From DATHWB01 sp040902855 (GTDB taxonomy: Bacteria > Actinomycetota > Acidimicrobiia > Spongiisociales > ZC4RG35): a stretch of DNA of 18,899 nucleotides. Made by a program: the position numbers and the translations under genes. Position 1 is the first letter of the stretch. Each line of letters opens with the position of its first letter. The DNA lies in the NCBI GenBank assembly GCA_040902855.1, contig JBBDWN010000111.1:1-18899 (forward strand). The letters are read 5' to 3'. Under the pieces are notes generated by a model, which saw only the letters and a program-made list of their open reading frames with translations, was not told the DNA's origin and ran no database searches. Below are positions 5,740-13,571 of the stretch, piece by piece.

Positions 5740-6732
5740 TCAGTTCTCGGCGGCCTGCCGCAGCCGGGGTAGGACGTCGGACCCGAGCATTCCGATCAGT
5801 GCCTCCTGATCGAGCGACGCCATCTGGATCGTGACGATGTCGGCGTCGAGCTCTTCGACGAGCGGGAGGTAGACCTCGACGATGTCGTCGGCGGTGGAAA
5901 CCATGGCGTACCGACCGAGTACCTCTTCTCGCGGGAGCTCGTCTGCCCGCTCCCGCAGGGTTTGCGGGTCGACCGCCTCGAGTCGTCCCGGTGCGCGAAG
6001 CCCGCGCCACGAGTAGAGAGCTTCCCAGGCTTCGTCGTCGTTGTCGGCCTTGATCGACCAGCGGGTGGTGAGGAGCTTGGGAGCAGGGCGCCCGGCCTCC
6101 GCCGCGGCGATTCTGGCAGGCTCGATCACGTTCTCGATCGTGTCAGCCGGAACCTTGACCGAGGTGATGATCCCTTCGGCCTTCTCGGCTGCCAATGCCG
6201 CCGACTTGGGACCACCGGCTGCCAGCCACAACGGGACGGGTCCGATGGGCGGCGAATAGAGCCGGGCGCGGTCTGTCTGGTAGTACTCGCCTTGGTAGGT
6301 CAGCTTTTCGCCGTCGAGCAGGCGCCGCATGATCTCCAGAGCTTCTGTCATGCGAGCCGCCCGTTCCTTGTAGGCCGGGAAGGTGTACCCGAGCGGTCCC
6401 TCGTTGATGTTCTCGCCGGTTCCCACCCCGAGATTGAAGCGGCCGCCGCTCAGTCGGTCGAGCGTGGCGGCGGCTTGGGCGACGACTCCCGGATGGAAGC
6501 GCCACAGGGGTGTGGTCACGCCGGTGGCGAACTCGAGTTTGGAGGTGGCTTGAGCCATTGCTCCGATGGTGGCAAAGGCGAAGCCGGCGGCGGACTTGTC
6601 GTCGACCCAGGGATGGAAGTGTTCTGACACGACGACCATGTCGAAACCTGCTTCTTCGGCAAGCATTGCATGTCGCACCAGTTGCTCGGGCTGCCACTGC
6701 TCGTGGCCGCAGAAGTATGCAAACTTCGTCAT
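5740..6732 (-). CDS. F420-dependent LLM-class oxidoreductase, FGD-like (TIGR03557 type)
   Basis: A 330-residue luciferase-like TIM-barrel enzyme using coenzyme F420. It aligns over its length with mycobacterial F420-dependent glucose-6-phosphate dehydrogenase (FGD). E11 corresponds to FGD E13. The SEHFHPW motif (E37, H38, W42) replaces SDHFQPW, so the FGD Asp39 position is Glu while the catalytic His and Trp are kept. GTGE at 104-107 gives E107 for FGD E109, and K193 may match phosphate-binding K198. The later FGD phosphate-site Lys259 region is not conserved (SWRGLRAPGR here), so the substrate may not be glucose 6-phosphate. The closest match I recall is the TIGR03557 family of FGD-like enzymes of unknown substrate. 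The ATG has a GGAGGA site 7 bases upstream. It diverges from adenosine deaminase. Confidence 0.9.
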   Translation of the reverse strand: MTKFAYFCGHEQWQPEQLVRHAMLAEEAGFDMVVVSEHFHPWVDDKSAAGFAFATIGAMAQATSKLEFATGVTTPLWRFHPGVVAQAAATLDRLSGGRFNLGVGTGENINEGPLGYTFPAYKERAARMTEALEIMRRLLDGEKLTYQGEYYQTDRARLYSPPIGPVPLWLAAGGPKSAALAAEKAEGIITSVKVPADTIENVIEPARIAAAEAGRPAPKLLTTRWSIKADNDDEAWEALYSWRGLRAPGRLEAVDPQTLRERADELPREEVLGRYAMVSTADDIVEVYLPLVEELDADIVTIQMASLDQEALIGMLGSDVLPRLRQAAEN

Positions 6733-6762
6733 GGAAATGTCCTCCGGGGATCCGTCGAGCGG

Positions 6763-6768
6763 ACCCTA
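6763..6768 (-). promoter_or_regulatory. -10 box TAGGGT of the F420 oxidoreductase gene
   Basis: On the minus strand TAGGGT lies 30 bases before the ATG, leaving a leader of about 20 bases that holds the GGAGGA ribosome site. It is the same hexamer as at the leaderless genes of this window, here with a leadered mRNA. Confidence 0.45.
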
Positions 6769-6802
6769 GACCGGTTGCGATACCGCTCCGCATCGGAGGA
6801 GA

Positions 6803-6808
6803 TACCGT
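6803..6808 (+). promoter_or_regulatory. -10 box TACCGT of a leaderless adenosine deaminase mRNA
   Basis: TACCGT is followed by 7 bases and the ATG at 6816. A GGAGGA at 6796-6801 lies upstream of this box and too far from the ATG (14 bases) to be its ribosome site, so leaderless translation is the better reading. Confidence 0.5.
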
Positions 6809-6815
6809 CGCGGCG

Positions 6816-7847
6816 ATGAACTCCTCAGATCTCGCAGTCTTTCCGAAGGTCCAACTCCACGAGCATCTCGACGGAGGGTTGCGGCCACAGACCATGATCG
6901 AGTTGGCAGACGAAGGCGGGTATTCGGCGCTCCCGAGCACCGATGCGGCCACCCTCGCGGACTGGTTTCATCAGACCGTGAAGGTGGGCGGGCTGCCCGG
7001 TTACCTCGCCACCTTCGAGCACACGATCTCGGTGCTGCAGACTCCGGATGCGATCGAGCGGGTGGCCTACGAGTCGGCACTCGACTTGGCCGATGACGGC
7101 GTGATCCACGCCGAAGTGCGCTTCGCGCCCGAACTGAACACCCGGACCGGACTCAGCCTCGACGACGTGATCGAGGCGTCCCTCGCCGGCTTTGCCAGGG
7201 GGAGCAGGGCACGGGACATCGAGGTGGGTCTGATCGTCGACGGGATGAGGCAGGAGCGGCGCACGCTGGAGGCGGCGCGGGCGGCTGTCCGTTGGCGGGA
7301 TCAGGGGGTGGTCGGATTCGACATCGCCGGTCCCGAAGCCGGATTCCCGCCTGCTGACCACCTCGAAGCCTTCGAGGTTGCTCGGGCCGGTGGTCTGGGT
7401 ATCACCATTCACGCCGGGGAGGCTCACGGTCTCTCCTCGATCGCCGAAGCGCTCCACGCCTGCGGCGCGGATCGCATCGGTCACGGCGTCCGCATCGTCG
7501 ATGACATCGAAGGGAATCGGTTGGGCCCTCTCGCCGCCGAGATCAGGGAACGAGGGGTCGCGCTCGAGATGTGCCCGCGGTCGAATGTCGACACCGGCGC
7601 CGTGACCGGGCTCGCCGACCATCCGATCGACCGGCTCCGCCGGCTCGGTTTCACTGTGACGGTCAACTGCGACAACCGCCTGATGAGCGACACTTCGCCG
7701 GTGTCCGAGCTTCAGAATCTGATGGAGGCTTTCGGTTGGGGAGTCGACGAGGTCAGGGCGGTCAACCGCAATGCCGCCGAGGTCGTGTTCGCCTCCGATG
7801 CCCGCCGCCGGGAGCTGGTGGAACGGATCGACGGTCATCGGATGTGA
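6816..7847 (+). CDS. add: Adenosine deaminase
   Basis: A 343-residue cytoplasmic metal-dependent hydrolase that deaminates adenosine (and probably deoxyadenosine) to inosine in purine salvage. All family signatures are present: the zinc ligands H15 and H17 in LHEHLDG, H199 and E202 in IHAGEAHG (ligand and catalytic acid), H223 in DRIGHG, and D286 in NCDNRLMSD as the final ligand. The DN pair in place of DD is common in actinobacterial and animal-type ADAs (NTDNRLMS). Length is normal. The start at 6816 fits homology (H15/H17 numbering as in mouse ADA) and the -10 box 7 bases upstream. It stands alone between the divergent oxidoreductase and the following AAA+ gene, which has its own promoter. 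Its TGA sits in the loop of an inverted repeat. Confidence 0.95.
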   Translation: MNSSDLAVFPKVQLHEHLDGGLRPQTMIELADEGGYSALPSTDAATLADWFHQTVKVGGLPGYLATFEHTISVLQTPDAIERVAYESALDLADDGVIHAEVRFAPELNTRTGLSLDDVIEASLAGFARGSRARDIEVGLIVDGMRQERRTLEAARAAVRWRDQGVVGFDIAGPEAGFPPADHLEAFEVARAGGLGITIHAGEAHGLSSIAEALHACGADRIGHGVRIVDDIEGNRLGPLAAEIRERGVALEMCPRSNVDTGAVTGLADHPIDRLRRLGFTVTVNCDNRLMSDTSPVSELQNLMEAFGWGVDEVRAVNRNAAEVVFASDARRRELVERIDGHRM

Positions 7848-7856
7848 GCATCCGAT
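7837..7856. repeat. Perfect 8-bp inverted repeat over the add stop codon
   Basis: ATCGGATG and CATCCGAT flank the 4-base loop TGAG, which holds the add stop codon TGA (7845-7847). No T-run follows. It lies at about -49 to -30 relative to the predicted start of the AAA+ gene transcript, so it could be an operator as well as a 3' hairpin. Confidence 0.55.
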
Positions 7857-7872
7857 AATGCCGAGCGGGGCG

Positions 7873-7878
7873 TAGGGT
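7873..7878 (+). promoter_or_regulatory. -10 box TAGGGT of the MoxR-VWA operon
   Basis: TAGGGT, 7 bases, then the ATG at 7886, the same arrangement as at the cupin gene (TAGGGTCC is shared). No ribosome site is seen, so a leaderless mRNA is predicted. Confidence 0.55.
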
Positions 7879-7885
7879 CCGACCG

Positions 7886-9268
7886 ATGGGATCTCAGCCA
7901 TCCACCATCGCCGAACTGCGGTCTTCCGGCTGGACGGATCGAGGCGTCAAGGAAGAAATCCGCCAGAACCTGTTGGCCCGGATGCGGGCGGGCGGGGAAC
8001 TCTTCCCCGGGATCGTCGGATACGACGACACCGTGCTTCCTGCGCTCGAACGGGCGATCCTCGCCGGCCACGACATGATCATCCTCGGAGAGCGCGGCCA
8101 GGCCAAGACGCGTCTGATCCGCCGTCTCGTCGACCTGCTCGACGACCAACTCCCCGTGATCGACTCCTGTGAGATCAACGACTCGCCGTATGCGCCTGTG
8201 TGCGCCTCCTGCCGGGCCAGGGTGGCGGCCGAGGGGGACTCCGTCGGCATCCGTTGGATCGGTCCGGAAGACCGGTTCTCCGAGAAGCTCGCCACGCCGG
8301 ACACCGCGGTCGCAGATCTCATCGGTGACGTCGATCCGATCCGGGTCGCAGAAGGACGCTATCTGTCCGACGAACTCGTCATCCACTACGGCCTGGTGCC
8401 CCGCACGCACCGGGGGATCTTCTCGATCAACGAACTGCCTGACCTGCCTCCCCGCATCCAGGTGTCGCTCCTCAACATCCTCGAAGAGCGCGACATCCAG
8501 ATCCGCGGGTTCACCGTCCGTCTGCCACTCGACATCCTGATGGTGGCGACCGCCAACCCGGAGGACTACACGAATCGGGGCCGGATCATCACTCCACTCA
8601 AGGACCGGTTCGGCTCGGAGTTGCGGACGCACTACCCGATGGATCGTCTCATGGAAATCGACATCATGCGACAGGAGGCGAAGTCGCCTGCGCCTGGCAT
8701 CGAGGTCGTCGTCCCCGATTTCCTCGAGGACGTGATCGCCGAGTTCACCCACCAGATTCGCGGTTCGGGCCACGTCAACCAGCGTTCAGGAGTGTCGGTT
8801 CGCCTCTCCATCTCGAACTTCGAGACGCTCGTCGCCTCTGCCATTCGAAGGGCCGTTCGGACAGGGGTCCCCAAGGCTGTGCCACGCATCTCCGATCTGG
8901 CGGGTCTTGCGCAATCTTCGATGGGAAGGGTCGAATTCGAAGGATTCGAGGAGGGCCGTGAAGCAGAGATCCTGCGACGGCTCCTCAACCACGCCGTCCT
9001 CGAAGTGTTCCGCGAGAACCTGATGGGCTTCGACTTCTCTCCGATCCTGGAAGCCTTCGACGCCGGATTGGAGATCGAAGTCGACGATCTCAGCCCAGCC
9101 GGCGGCGTGCTCTCCCAGTTCGCAGAGCTCGATGTCAGCCATCTGTTGTTGCGACTGGGCATGCCGGGCGGAGGAGACGAGGAGACGGCATCCGCCATCG
9201 AGTTCGCTCTCGAAGGCCTGCATCTGACGAGACGGCTCAACAAGGCCGGCGGGACGTACTCGGCCTGA
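7886..9268 (+). CDS. MoxR/ChlI-like AAA+ ATPase
   Basis: A 460-residue AAA+ ATPase of the magnesium-chelatase/MoxR helix-2-insert clade, probably a remodelling chaperone working with the VWA protein encoded next. Walker A is GERGQAKT (68-75, K74), with Ala where the usual Gly precedes Lys. Walker B is GIFSINELPDL with N182-E183, so Asn replaces the common Asp. Sensor 1 is ATANPED (N224), and an arginine finger candidate is R241 in PLKDRFG. Between Walker A and B lies C95, then C106-AS-C109 with PYAPVC, which looks like a small metal-binding insert. GRIITPLKDRFG and ELPDLPPRIQ are typical of this subfamily, so the odd Walker residues are lineage features rather than damage. The next gene overlaps its stop by one base. 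Confidence 0.9.
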   Translation: MGSQPSTIAELRSSGWTDRGVKEEIRQNLLARMRAGGELFPGIVGYDDTVLPALERAILAGHDMIILGERGQAKTRLIRRLVDLLDDQLPVIDSCEINDSPYAPVCASCRARVAAEGDSVGIRWIGPEDRFSEKLATPDTAVADLIGDVDPIRVAEGRYLSDELVIHYGLVPRTHRGIFSINELPDLPPRIQVSLLNILEERDIQIRGFTVRLPLDILMVATANPEDYTNRGRIITPLKDRFGSELRTHYPMDRLMEIDIMRQEAKSPAPGIEVVVPDFLEDVIAEFTHQIRGSGHVNQRSGVSVRLSISNFETLVASAIRRAVRTGVPKAVPRISDLAGLAQSSMGRVEFEGFEEGREAEILRRLLNHAVLEVFRENLMGFDFSPILEAFDAGLEIEVDDLSPAGGVLSQFAELDVSHLLLRLGMPGGGDEETASAIEFALEGLHLTRRLNKAGGTYSA

Positions 9269-11202
9269 TGTCCCGACCCTCCCGCTATTCGCGTTGGGAC
9301 GGCACACAGAATCCACTCGAGCCGGAACTCCCCGTCGACGAACTGGCCGACCGGCTGGCAGAGGACGTGCTCGACGGCTGGGGCATCGACAACGCCCTGC
9401 GTCGGATGCTGCAGGAGGGCATGAACGGTCGCTTCGAAGGGCTCCGAGACATCCGCGAGCGGATCCGTCGGCTGCAGTCCGAACAGGCGTCACGTTCGGG
9501 TCGTCCCGACCCGCTGGCGGAGTTCCGGGAGCGACTTGAACAGATCAAGGCCGACGAGCGGGCGGCTCTCGCCGACGATGCGTCCGAGGAGGCGAGGTTC
9601 GCCGAACTCGAACTGGAAACGCTACCGGACAACATGGCCAGCCAGATCCGCCAGCTTCGTGAATACGACTGGGCTTCGAACCAGGCACGGGAAGGCTTCG
9701 AGGAACTGCTCGACGAAGTCCGTCGTCAGATGCTCGATGCCTCGTTCCGGCGGGTGTCGGAGTCGATGAAGAGTGTGAGTCCTGAGGAACTCGCCCGGCT
9801 CAAGGACATGATGGCGGACCTCAACGCGCTGATGGACGCAAAGGCACAAGGGTTGGGACCGAGCCAAGAGCAGTTCGACGAATTCATGGCCCGGCACGGG
9901 GATTTTTTCCCGGAGAGCCCGCAGACGTTCGACGAGTTGTTGGAGGTCCTCGCCCGGCGAGCGATGGCGATGTCCCGGTACATGGCCTCGCTCACACCGG
10001 AACAGCGCGCCGAGATGCAGGCGTTGATGGAAGACCTCATGGGCGACATGGATCTCGCATTTCAGATGGACCAGCTCGGCCGGAACCTGCGGGCTCTTGC
10101 CCCACAGATGCCGTGGGACCAGCCGGTGCAGGGTTCGGGTGAGCCGATGGGACTGTCCGAGGGTCTCGACGCGATCGATCAGGCGTCGCGTCTGGAGGAA
10201 CTCGAGCAGTCGCTCGGACAGGACTATCCGGGTGCCTCGCTGGAGGACATCGACGAGGAGCGGCTTCGTGAGACGCTGGGTGACGACGCCGCCCGTGACC
10301 TCCGCCGGCTCCGCGAGATCGAGAAGATGCTGGAGGACGCCGGTGTCATCTCCCGTTCAGACGGCCGACTCGAACTCACTCCCCGAGGCGTCAGGAAGCT
10401 GGGGGAGCGTGCATTGACCCGGGTGTTCGAACGGCTCCAGATCGCCCAGTCGGGCGGCCACGAGGTCTCGGATGCGGGCGGAGCCGACGAGCCGACCGGA
10501 AGCACCCGACCGTGGCGTTTCGGGGATGCGTTCCGTCTGGATCTCGGGCGCACGGTGCACAACGCTGTCGTGCGAACCGGACCGGGACGCGAGATCCGGC
10601 TCCACCCGGACGACTTCGAGATCGCCGAAGCCGAACACCGCACCCGGACCGCCACCGTGCTCCTGTTGGACATGTCGCGATCGATGCCGTTGCGTGGCCA
10701 CTGGCTCCCTGCCAAGCGAATGGCGCTGGCATTGCACACCTTGATCTCCACCACCTATCCAGAGGATCACCTCGAGATCATCGGTTTCAGCGACTACGCC
10801 CGGTCGATGACGCCGCGGGATCTCGCCGAGGTCGACTGGGAGGCGGTGTACGGGACGAACATGGAGCATGCCTTCAACCTGGCGGGACGGGCCTTGGCGA
10901 AGCATCGGGACGCCTCGAAGCAGGTGCTCTTGGTGACCGACGGTGAACCCACGGCCCATCTCGAAGGCGAGCATGTCTTCTTCAACTGGCCGCCAGTGCG
11001 CGAGACGATCGAGAAGACGTATCGGGAAGCGATGCGCCTGTCGAAGTCGGGGGTGACCATGAACATCTTCATGCTCGAACAGTCGCCGGGTTTGGTTGGC
11101 TTCATCGAGCGTCTGGCCAGGATCGTGGGAGGGCGGGTCTTTTCAGCGTCAGGTGAGGAGATCGGCGACTTGATCGTCTCGGATTACGTCCGCACCCGTT
11201 GA
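9268..11202 (+). CDS. VWA-domain (MIDAS) protein partner of the MoxR ATPase
   Basis: A 644-residue cytoplasmic protein with no signal peptide or membrane helix. Residues 1-440 are almost all charged helices and coiled coil (Glu/Arg/Leu/Met-rich), with several AEL/EEL repeats. Residues 455-640 form a von Willebrand A domain with an intact MIDAS: D468-M-S-R-S472, T530 in YGTNMEH, and D558 in VTDGEP. In chelatase-type systems the VWA subunit binds the AAA+ ring and delivers a metal or protein substrate. Here no chelatase, CoxL- or methanol-dehydrogenase-like target gene is adjacent, so the client is unknown. The ATG overlaps the ATPase stop (TGATG), so the two are translationally coupled and probably made in fixed ratio. 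Its end overlaps the convergent permease gene by 19 bases. Confidence 0.9.
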   Translation: MSRPSRYSRWDGTQNPLEPELPVDELADRLAEDVLDGWGIDNALRRMLQEGMNGRFEGLRDIRERIRRLQSEQASRSGRPDPLAEFRERLEQIKADERAALADDASEEARFAELELETLPDNMASQIRQLREYDWASNQAREGFEELLDEVRRQMLDASFRRVSESMKSVSPEELARLKDMMADLNALMDAKAQGLGPSQEQFDEFMARHGDFFPESPQTFDELLEVLARRAMAMSRYMASLTPEQRAEMQALMEDLMGDMDLAFQMDQLGRNLRALAPQMPWDQPVQGSGEPMGLSEGLDAIDQASRLEELEQSLGQDYPGASLEDIDEERLRETLGDDAARDLRRLREIEKMLEDAGVISRSDGRLELTPRGVRKLGERALTRVFERLQIAQSGGHEVSDAGGADEPTGSTRPWRFGDAFRLDLGRTVHNAVVRTGPGREIRLHPDDFEIAEAEHRTRTATVLLLDMSRSMPLRGHWLPAKRMALALHTLISTTYPEDHLEIIGFSDYARSMTPRDLAEVDWEAVYGTNMEHAFNLAGRALAKHRDASKQVLLVTDGEPTAHLEGEHVFFNWPPVRETIEKTYREAMRLSKSGVTMNIFMLEQSPGLVGFIERLARIVGGRVFSASGEEIGDLIVSDYVRTR

Positions 11203-12383
11203 GTCCAGATCGCCCGCCACACCAGTCCGGCGGCGATGACGACAAGGCTGACACCGACGACTGCCGGGTCCAGCCACATCGCCAGGAACAGACACGACGT
11301 GAGCCCTGCCCATGCCGTCCAGCGAGGGAATCGGCGTTCGCTCGGGCTCAGACGAAGGGCGGCGGCGTTGGTGACTGCGTAGTAGAGAAGCACCGAGAAC
11401 GCCGAGAACGACCACGCGACCCTGAGGTCACCGAGGAGAGTGAGTCCGCCGATCGCCACTCCGGTCACGATCACTGCGACGCGGGGCGAACCGTCCGTGA
11501 CCCGCGCCAGGGCGGACGGCATGTCGCCCCGGCGCCCCATCGCCAGCCACACCCGGGAAAGACCGAGGATGAGGTTGAGCAGGACACCTGCCATCGCAGC
11601 GCCGGCGGCCACCGCGACGATCTGGGAGCCGGTCAGGCCGTCGACGATGTCAGCCAGTGTCTCGCCGGTGCGACCCGATCGCATCCAGAACCGTGACACG
11701 CCCCAGGCGATCGACGTGTACAGCGCGGCGGTGACGGCGAGCGTGACGATGACTGCGCGTGGAATGGTCTTGGCCGGATCTCTCACCTCCTCACCCATCG
11801 TGGCGATCCGTCCGTATCCCGTGTACGCCACGAAGAGGAACGCGATCGCTTCCAGCAGCGACGGCCAATCCCCGGAAGGGCCCGTGTTGGTCGTCGGTCC
11901 CGTCACCTGGGCGGCGAGGACGACGAAGCCGACGAGTCCGGTGATGGTGATCGTGATGAGGATCAAGTTGACGGCGGTCGTTCTGCGAAGACCGGTGGCG
12001 ACCAGCATCGTCATTGCGACCACGATGGCCAACGGGGCCCATGAGAGTCCGAACAGGCGGCCGAGGGCCAGGGCGGCGGTGGCGGCGGACGCGGACTTGG
12101 CGAGAAGGAACAGCCACCCGGCGAGAAACCCCGGCCATGGCCCCAGGTATTTCGTGCCGTACTCGTAGGTTCCGCCTGCAACCGGATGGGCTGAGGCGAG
12201 CGCAGCAGACGAGAGCCCGTTGAAGGTGGCGACCAAACCGGCGACGGGGGCGGCGACCACCACGAGCGGTCCCACGAAGTCATGGGCGATGGCGATGGCG
12301 ACGAACGCCCCGGTGCCGAGGATCGAGCCGAGGCCCGTGATGACCGCTCCCGGCAATCCCAGTTCTCTGCGGAGTTCGCTCAC
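11184..12383 (-). CDS. APC-superfamily amino-acid/polyamine permease
   Basis: A 399-residue integral membrane protein with about 11-12 hydrophobic segments. The first helix contains GLGSILGTGAFV, the substrate-binding glycine motif of APC transporters. GGTYEYG, GYGRIATMGEEV and DPAKTIPRA are also typical of the family. It is probably a proton-coupled amino-acid transporter; the substrate cannot be told. GTG at 12383 overlaps the preceding gene's TGA (GTGA), which favours coupled translation. A GTG one codon earlier (12386) sits 7 bases behind a TACCCT box and could serve a separate leaderless transcript. The gene ends the SRAP-to-permease minus-strand run. Its last 19 bases overlap the VWA gene tail to tail. 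Confidence 0.87.
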   Translation of the reverse strand: MSELRRELGLPGAVITGLGSILGTGAFVAIAIAHDFVGPLVVVAAPVAGLVATFNGLSSAALASAHPVAGGTYEYGTKYLGPWPGFLAGWLFLLAKSASAATAALALGRLFGLSWAPLAIVVAMTMLVATGLRRTTAVNLILITITITGLVGFVVLAAQVTGPTTNTGPSGDWPSLLEAIAFLFVAYTGYGRIATMGEEVRDPAKTIPRAVIVTLAVTAALYTSIAWGVSRFWMRSGRTGETLADIVDGLTGSQIVAVAAGAAMAGVLLNLILGLSRVWLAMGRRGDMPSALARVTDGSPRVAVIVTGVAIGGLTLLGDLRVAWSFSAFSVLLYYAVTNAAALRLSPSERRFPRWTAWAGLTSCLFLAMWLDPAVVGVSLVVIAAGLVWRAIWTQRVRT

Positions 12384-13069
12384 CACACGGGCCAGGGTAC
12401 GGCCGGCCGGTCGTGGGGCGGGTGAGGATGGACGGGCCGGGCGAGCAGGTCGGCGACTCGTCGGACGAGAGCGTCGGCTTCCCGCACGGAGAGAAGTTCG
12501 GCAGTGCGGTCGTCGAGTCCCGTCTCCAGTGCCGCCGCGAGACGCTCCACGCCGGTCGTCAACTCGGCGGGGATCGGTCGACCGGCAAAGCCCCACATGA
12601 CGGTGCGGAGTTTGTCGTCCGGATGGAAGGTCAGGCCGTTGTCGATCGCCCACAACCGTCCTGTGGCCACTTCGGACAGGACGTGGCCGATCTTGCGGTC
12701 GGCGTTGTTGGCGACGATGTCGAAGACTGCAAAGGGCCACAGCGAGTCGTCGAGTCGCGGCGTGTAGAGCGGGCGAGGGTCGAAGTCGACGTCCTCGTCG
12801 ATGAACTGTTGGGCCGATCCGGGGCCGAACACTCCGGTTGCTTCGACGGTGCGAGGGACGATGTCGAGTCCCATTGCGGCGCTCACCTCATAGGCGAGGA
12901 TCTCGCGGCGGGCCAGCGTGGCGGCTGGGAAGTCCCACAGGGGTTCTTCACCCCGATCCGGCTTGTACACCCACCGGCAGCCGTCAGCGTCCACCGCCAG
13001 CAGGGTGGTATTGGAGGCGTATGCCATCCGCCCCAGCACGTCGACGAGTTCGAGGGGCGCCGTGGTCAT
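12380..13069 (-). CDS. SCO1664-family (PI3/4-kinase-like) protein
   Basis: A 229-residue protein of the actinobacterial SCO1664 family, distantly like phosphatidylinositol 3/4-kinases and HipA-type kinases. Conserved pieces are YKPDRGEEPLWDFP (K36 as likely ATP-binding Lys), the catalytic-loop-like FDIVANNADRKIGH, and the metal-loop-like AIDNGLTFHPDDKLRTV. The activity is unproven. It is somewhat shorter at the N-terminus than family members I recall (about 250-270 residues), but M1 is well placed: the DUF3090 stop lies one base upstream (TGACATG). It belongs to the conserved order phosphatase, DUF3090, SCO1664. In Streptomyces and mycobacteria the mycothiol ligase gene mshC lies nearby; here the permease takes that place. 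Confidence 0.88.
   Translation of the reverse strand: MTTAPLELVDVLGRMAYASNTTLLAVDADGCRWVYKPDRGEEPLWDFPAATLARREILAYEVSAAMGLDIVPRTVEATGVFGPGSAQQFIDEDVDFDPRPLYTPRLDDSLWPFAVFDIVANNADRKIGHVLSEVATGRLWAIDNGLTFHPDDKLRTVMWGFAGRPIPAELTTGVERLAAALETGLDDRTAELLSVREADALVRRVADLLARPVHPHPPHDRPAVPWPVW
12394..12399 (-). promoter_or_regulatory. Possible internal -10 box TACCCT before the permease
   Basis: On the minus strand TACCCT, 7 bases, then GTG at 12386, the same geometry as the leaderless promoters elsewhere in the window. It lies inside the end of the SCO1664-like gene, so it could be coincidental. Confidence 0.3.
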
Positions 13070-13070
13070 G

Positions 13071-13571
13071 TCAACCCCGGTGATGTCCGTTCCGGGCGGG
13101 ACACTTGTGGCCTTCCGGATCCATCGGAAGTTGGCACCACTGACAGAGGGGGCGGCCTTGCCTGACCACCTCGAGTGCCACCTGGGCCATCGCCCGGAAC
13201 TGTTCGGGGGCGATGACGAAGGACACGCCGTCTGACTCGTCGACCGAGGTGACTTCGATGACCAACAGCTCCGAACCCCCGAGCGAGATCGAGATCTCCC
13301 CCACCCGGAAACGTTCGTTCCCCTCGCCCGGGTCTTCGACGGGTAGTCCGTCGGCGACAAGGCGGTCGACGGCCTCCTGTTCCGAGCTGATGTCGCGGGC
13401 CGCGAGGATGGCGAGACCCTGCTCGGCGAGTGCCGCGACCTGTCCTTTTTCGGCGAGGAGAGTGGTCGAGATGCCGCCGGTGAGGATCTGGAAGTAGAAA
13501 CGGCGCCTGCCCGGTTCACCGACGGCGCCGGCGACGATGCGTTCGGCGGGTCCGAGGTCTTCTACCGCCAT
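13071..13571 (-). CDS. DUF3090-family protein
   Basis: A 166-residue soluble protein of the actinobacterial DUF3090 family (mycobacterial Rv2134c type), function unknown. The start region GAVGEPGRRRFYFQI matches the family signature. The C-terminus carries a probable zinc site, C143-QW-C146 with PMDPEGHKC (H155, C157) and a following NGH. It lacks some N-terminal residues of longer homologues, but the ATG at 13571 is the only sensible start and lies 10 bases inside the end of the phosphatase gene, so translation is coupled. Phosphatase, DUF3090 and SCO1664-like proteins probably act in one pathway, not yet defined. Confidence 0.9.
   Translation of the reverse strand: MAVEDLGPAERIVAGAVGEPGRRRFYFQILTGGISTTLLAEKGQVAALAEQGLAILAARDISSEQEAVDRLVADGLPVEDPGEGNERFRVGEISISLGGSELLVIEVTSVDESDGVSFVIAPEQFRAMAQVALEVVRQGRPLCQWCQLPMDPEGHKCPARNGHHRG

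Noticed and set aside
7835..8773. Minus-strand open frame opposite the AAA+ gene
   Set aside because: Shadow frame; the plus strand carries the conserved AAA+ motifs throughout.
11990..12130. GGCGGTGGCGGCGGAC-type runs inside the permease gene as a possible repeat
   Set aside because: They encode consecutive Ala codons of a membrane helix and are explained by codon use.
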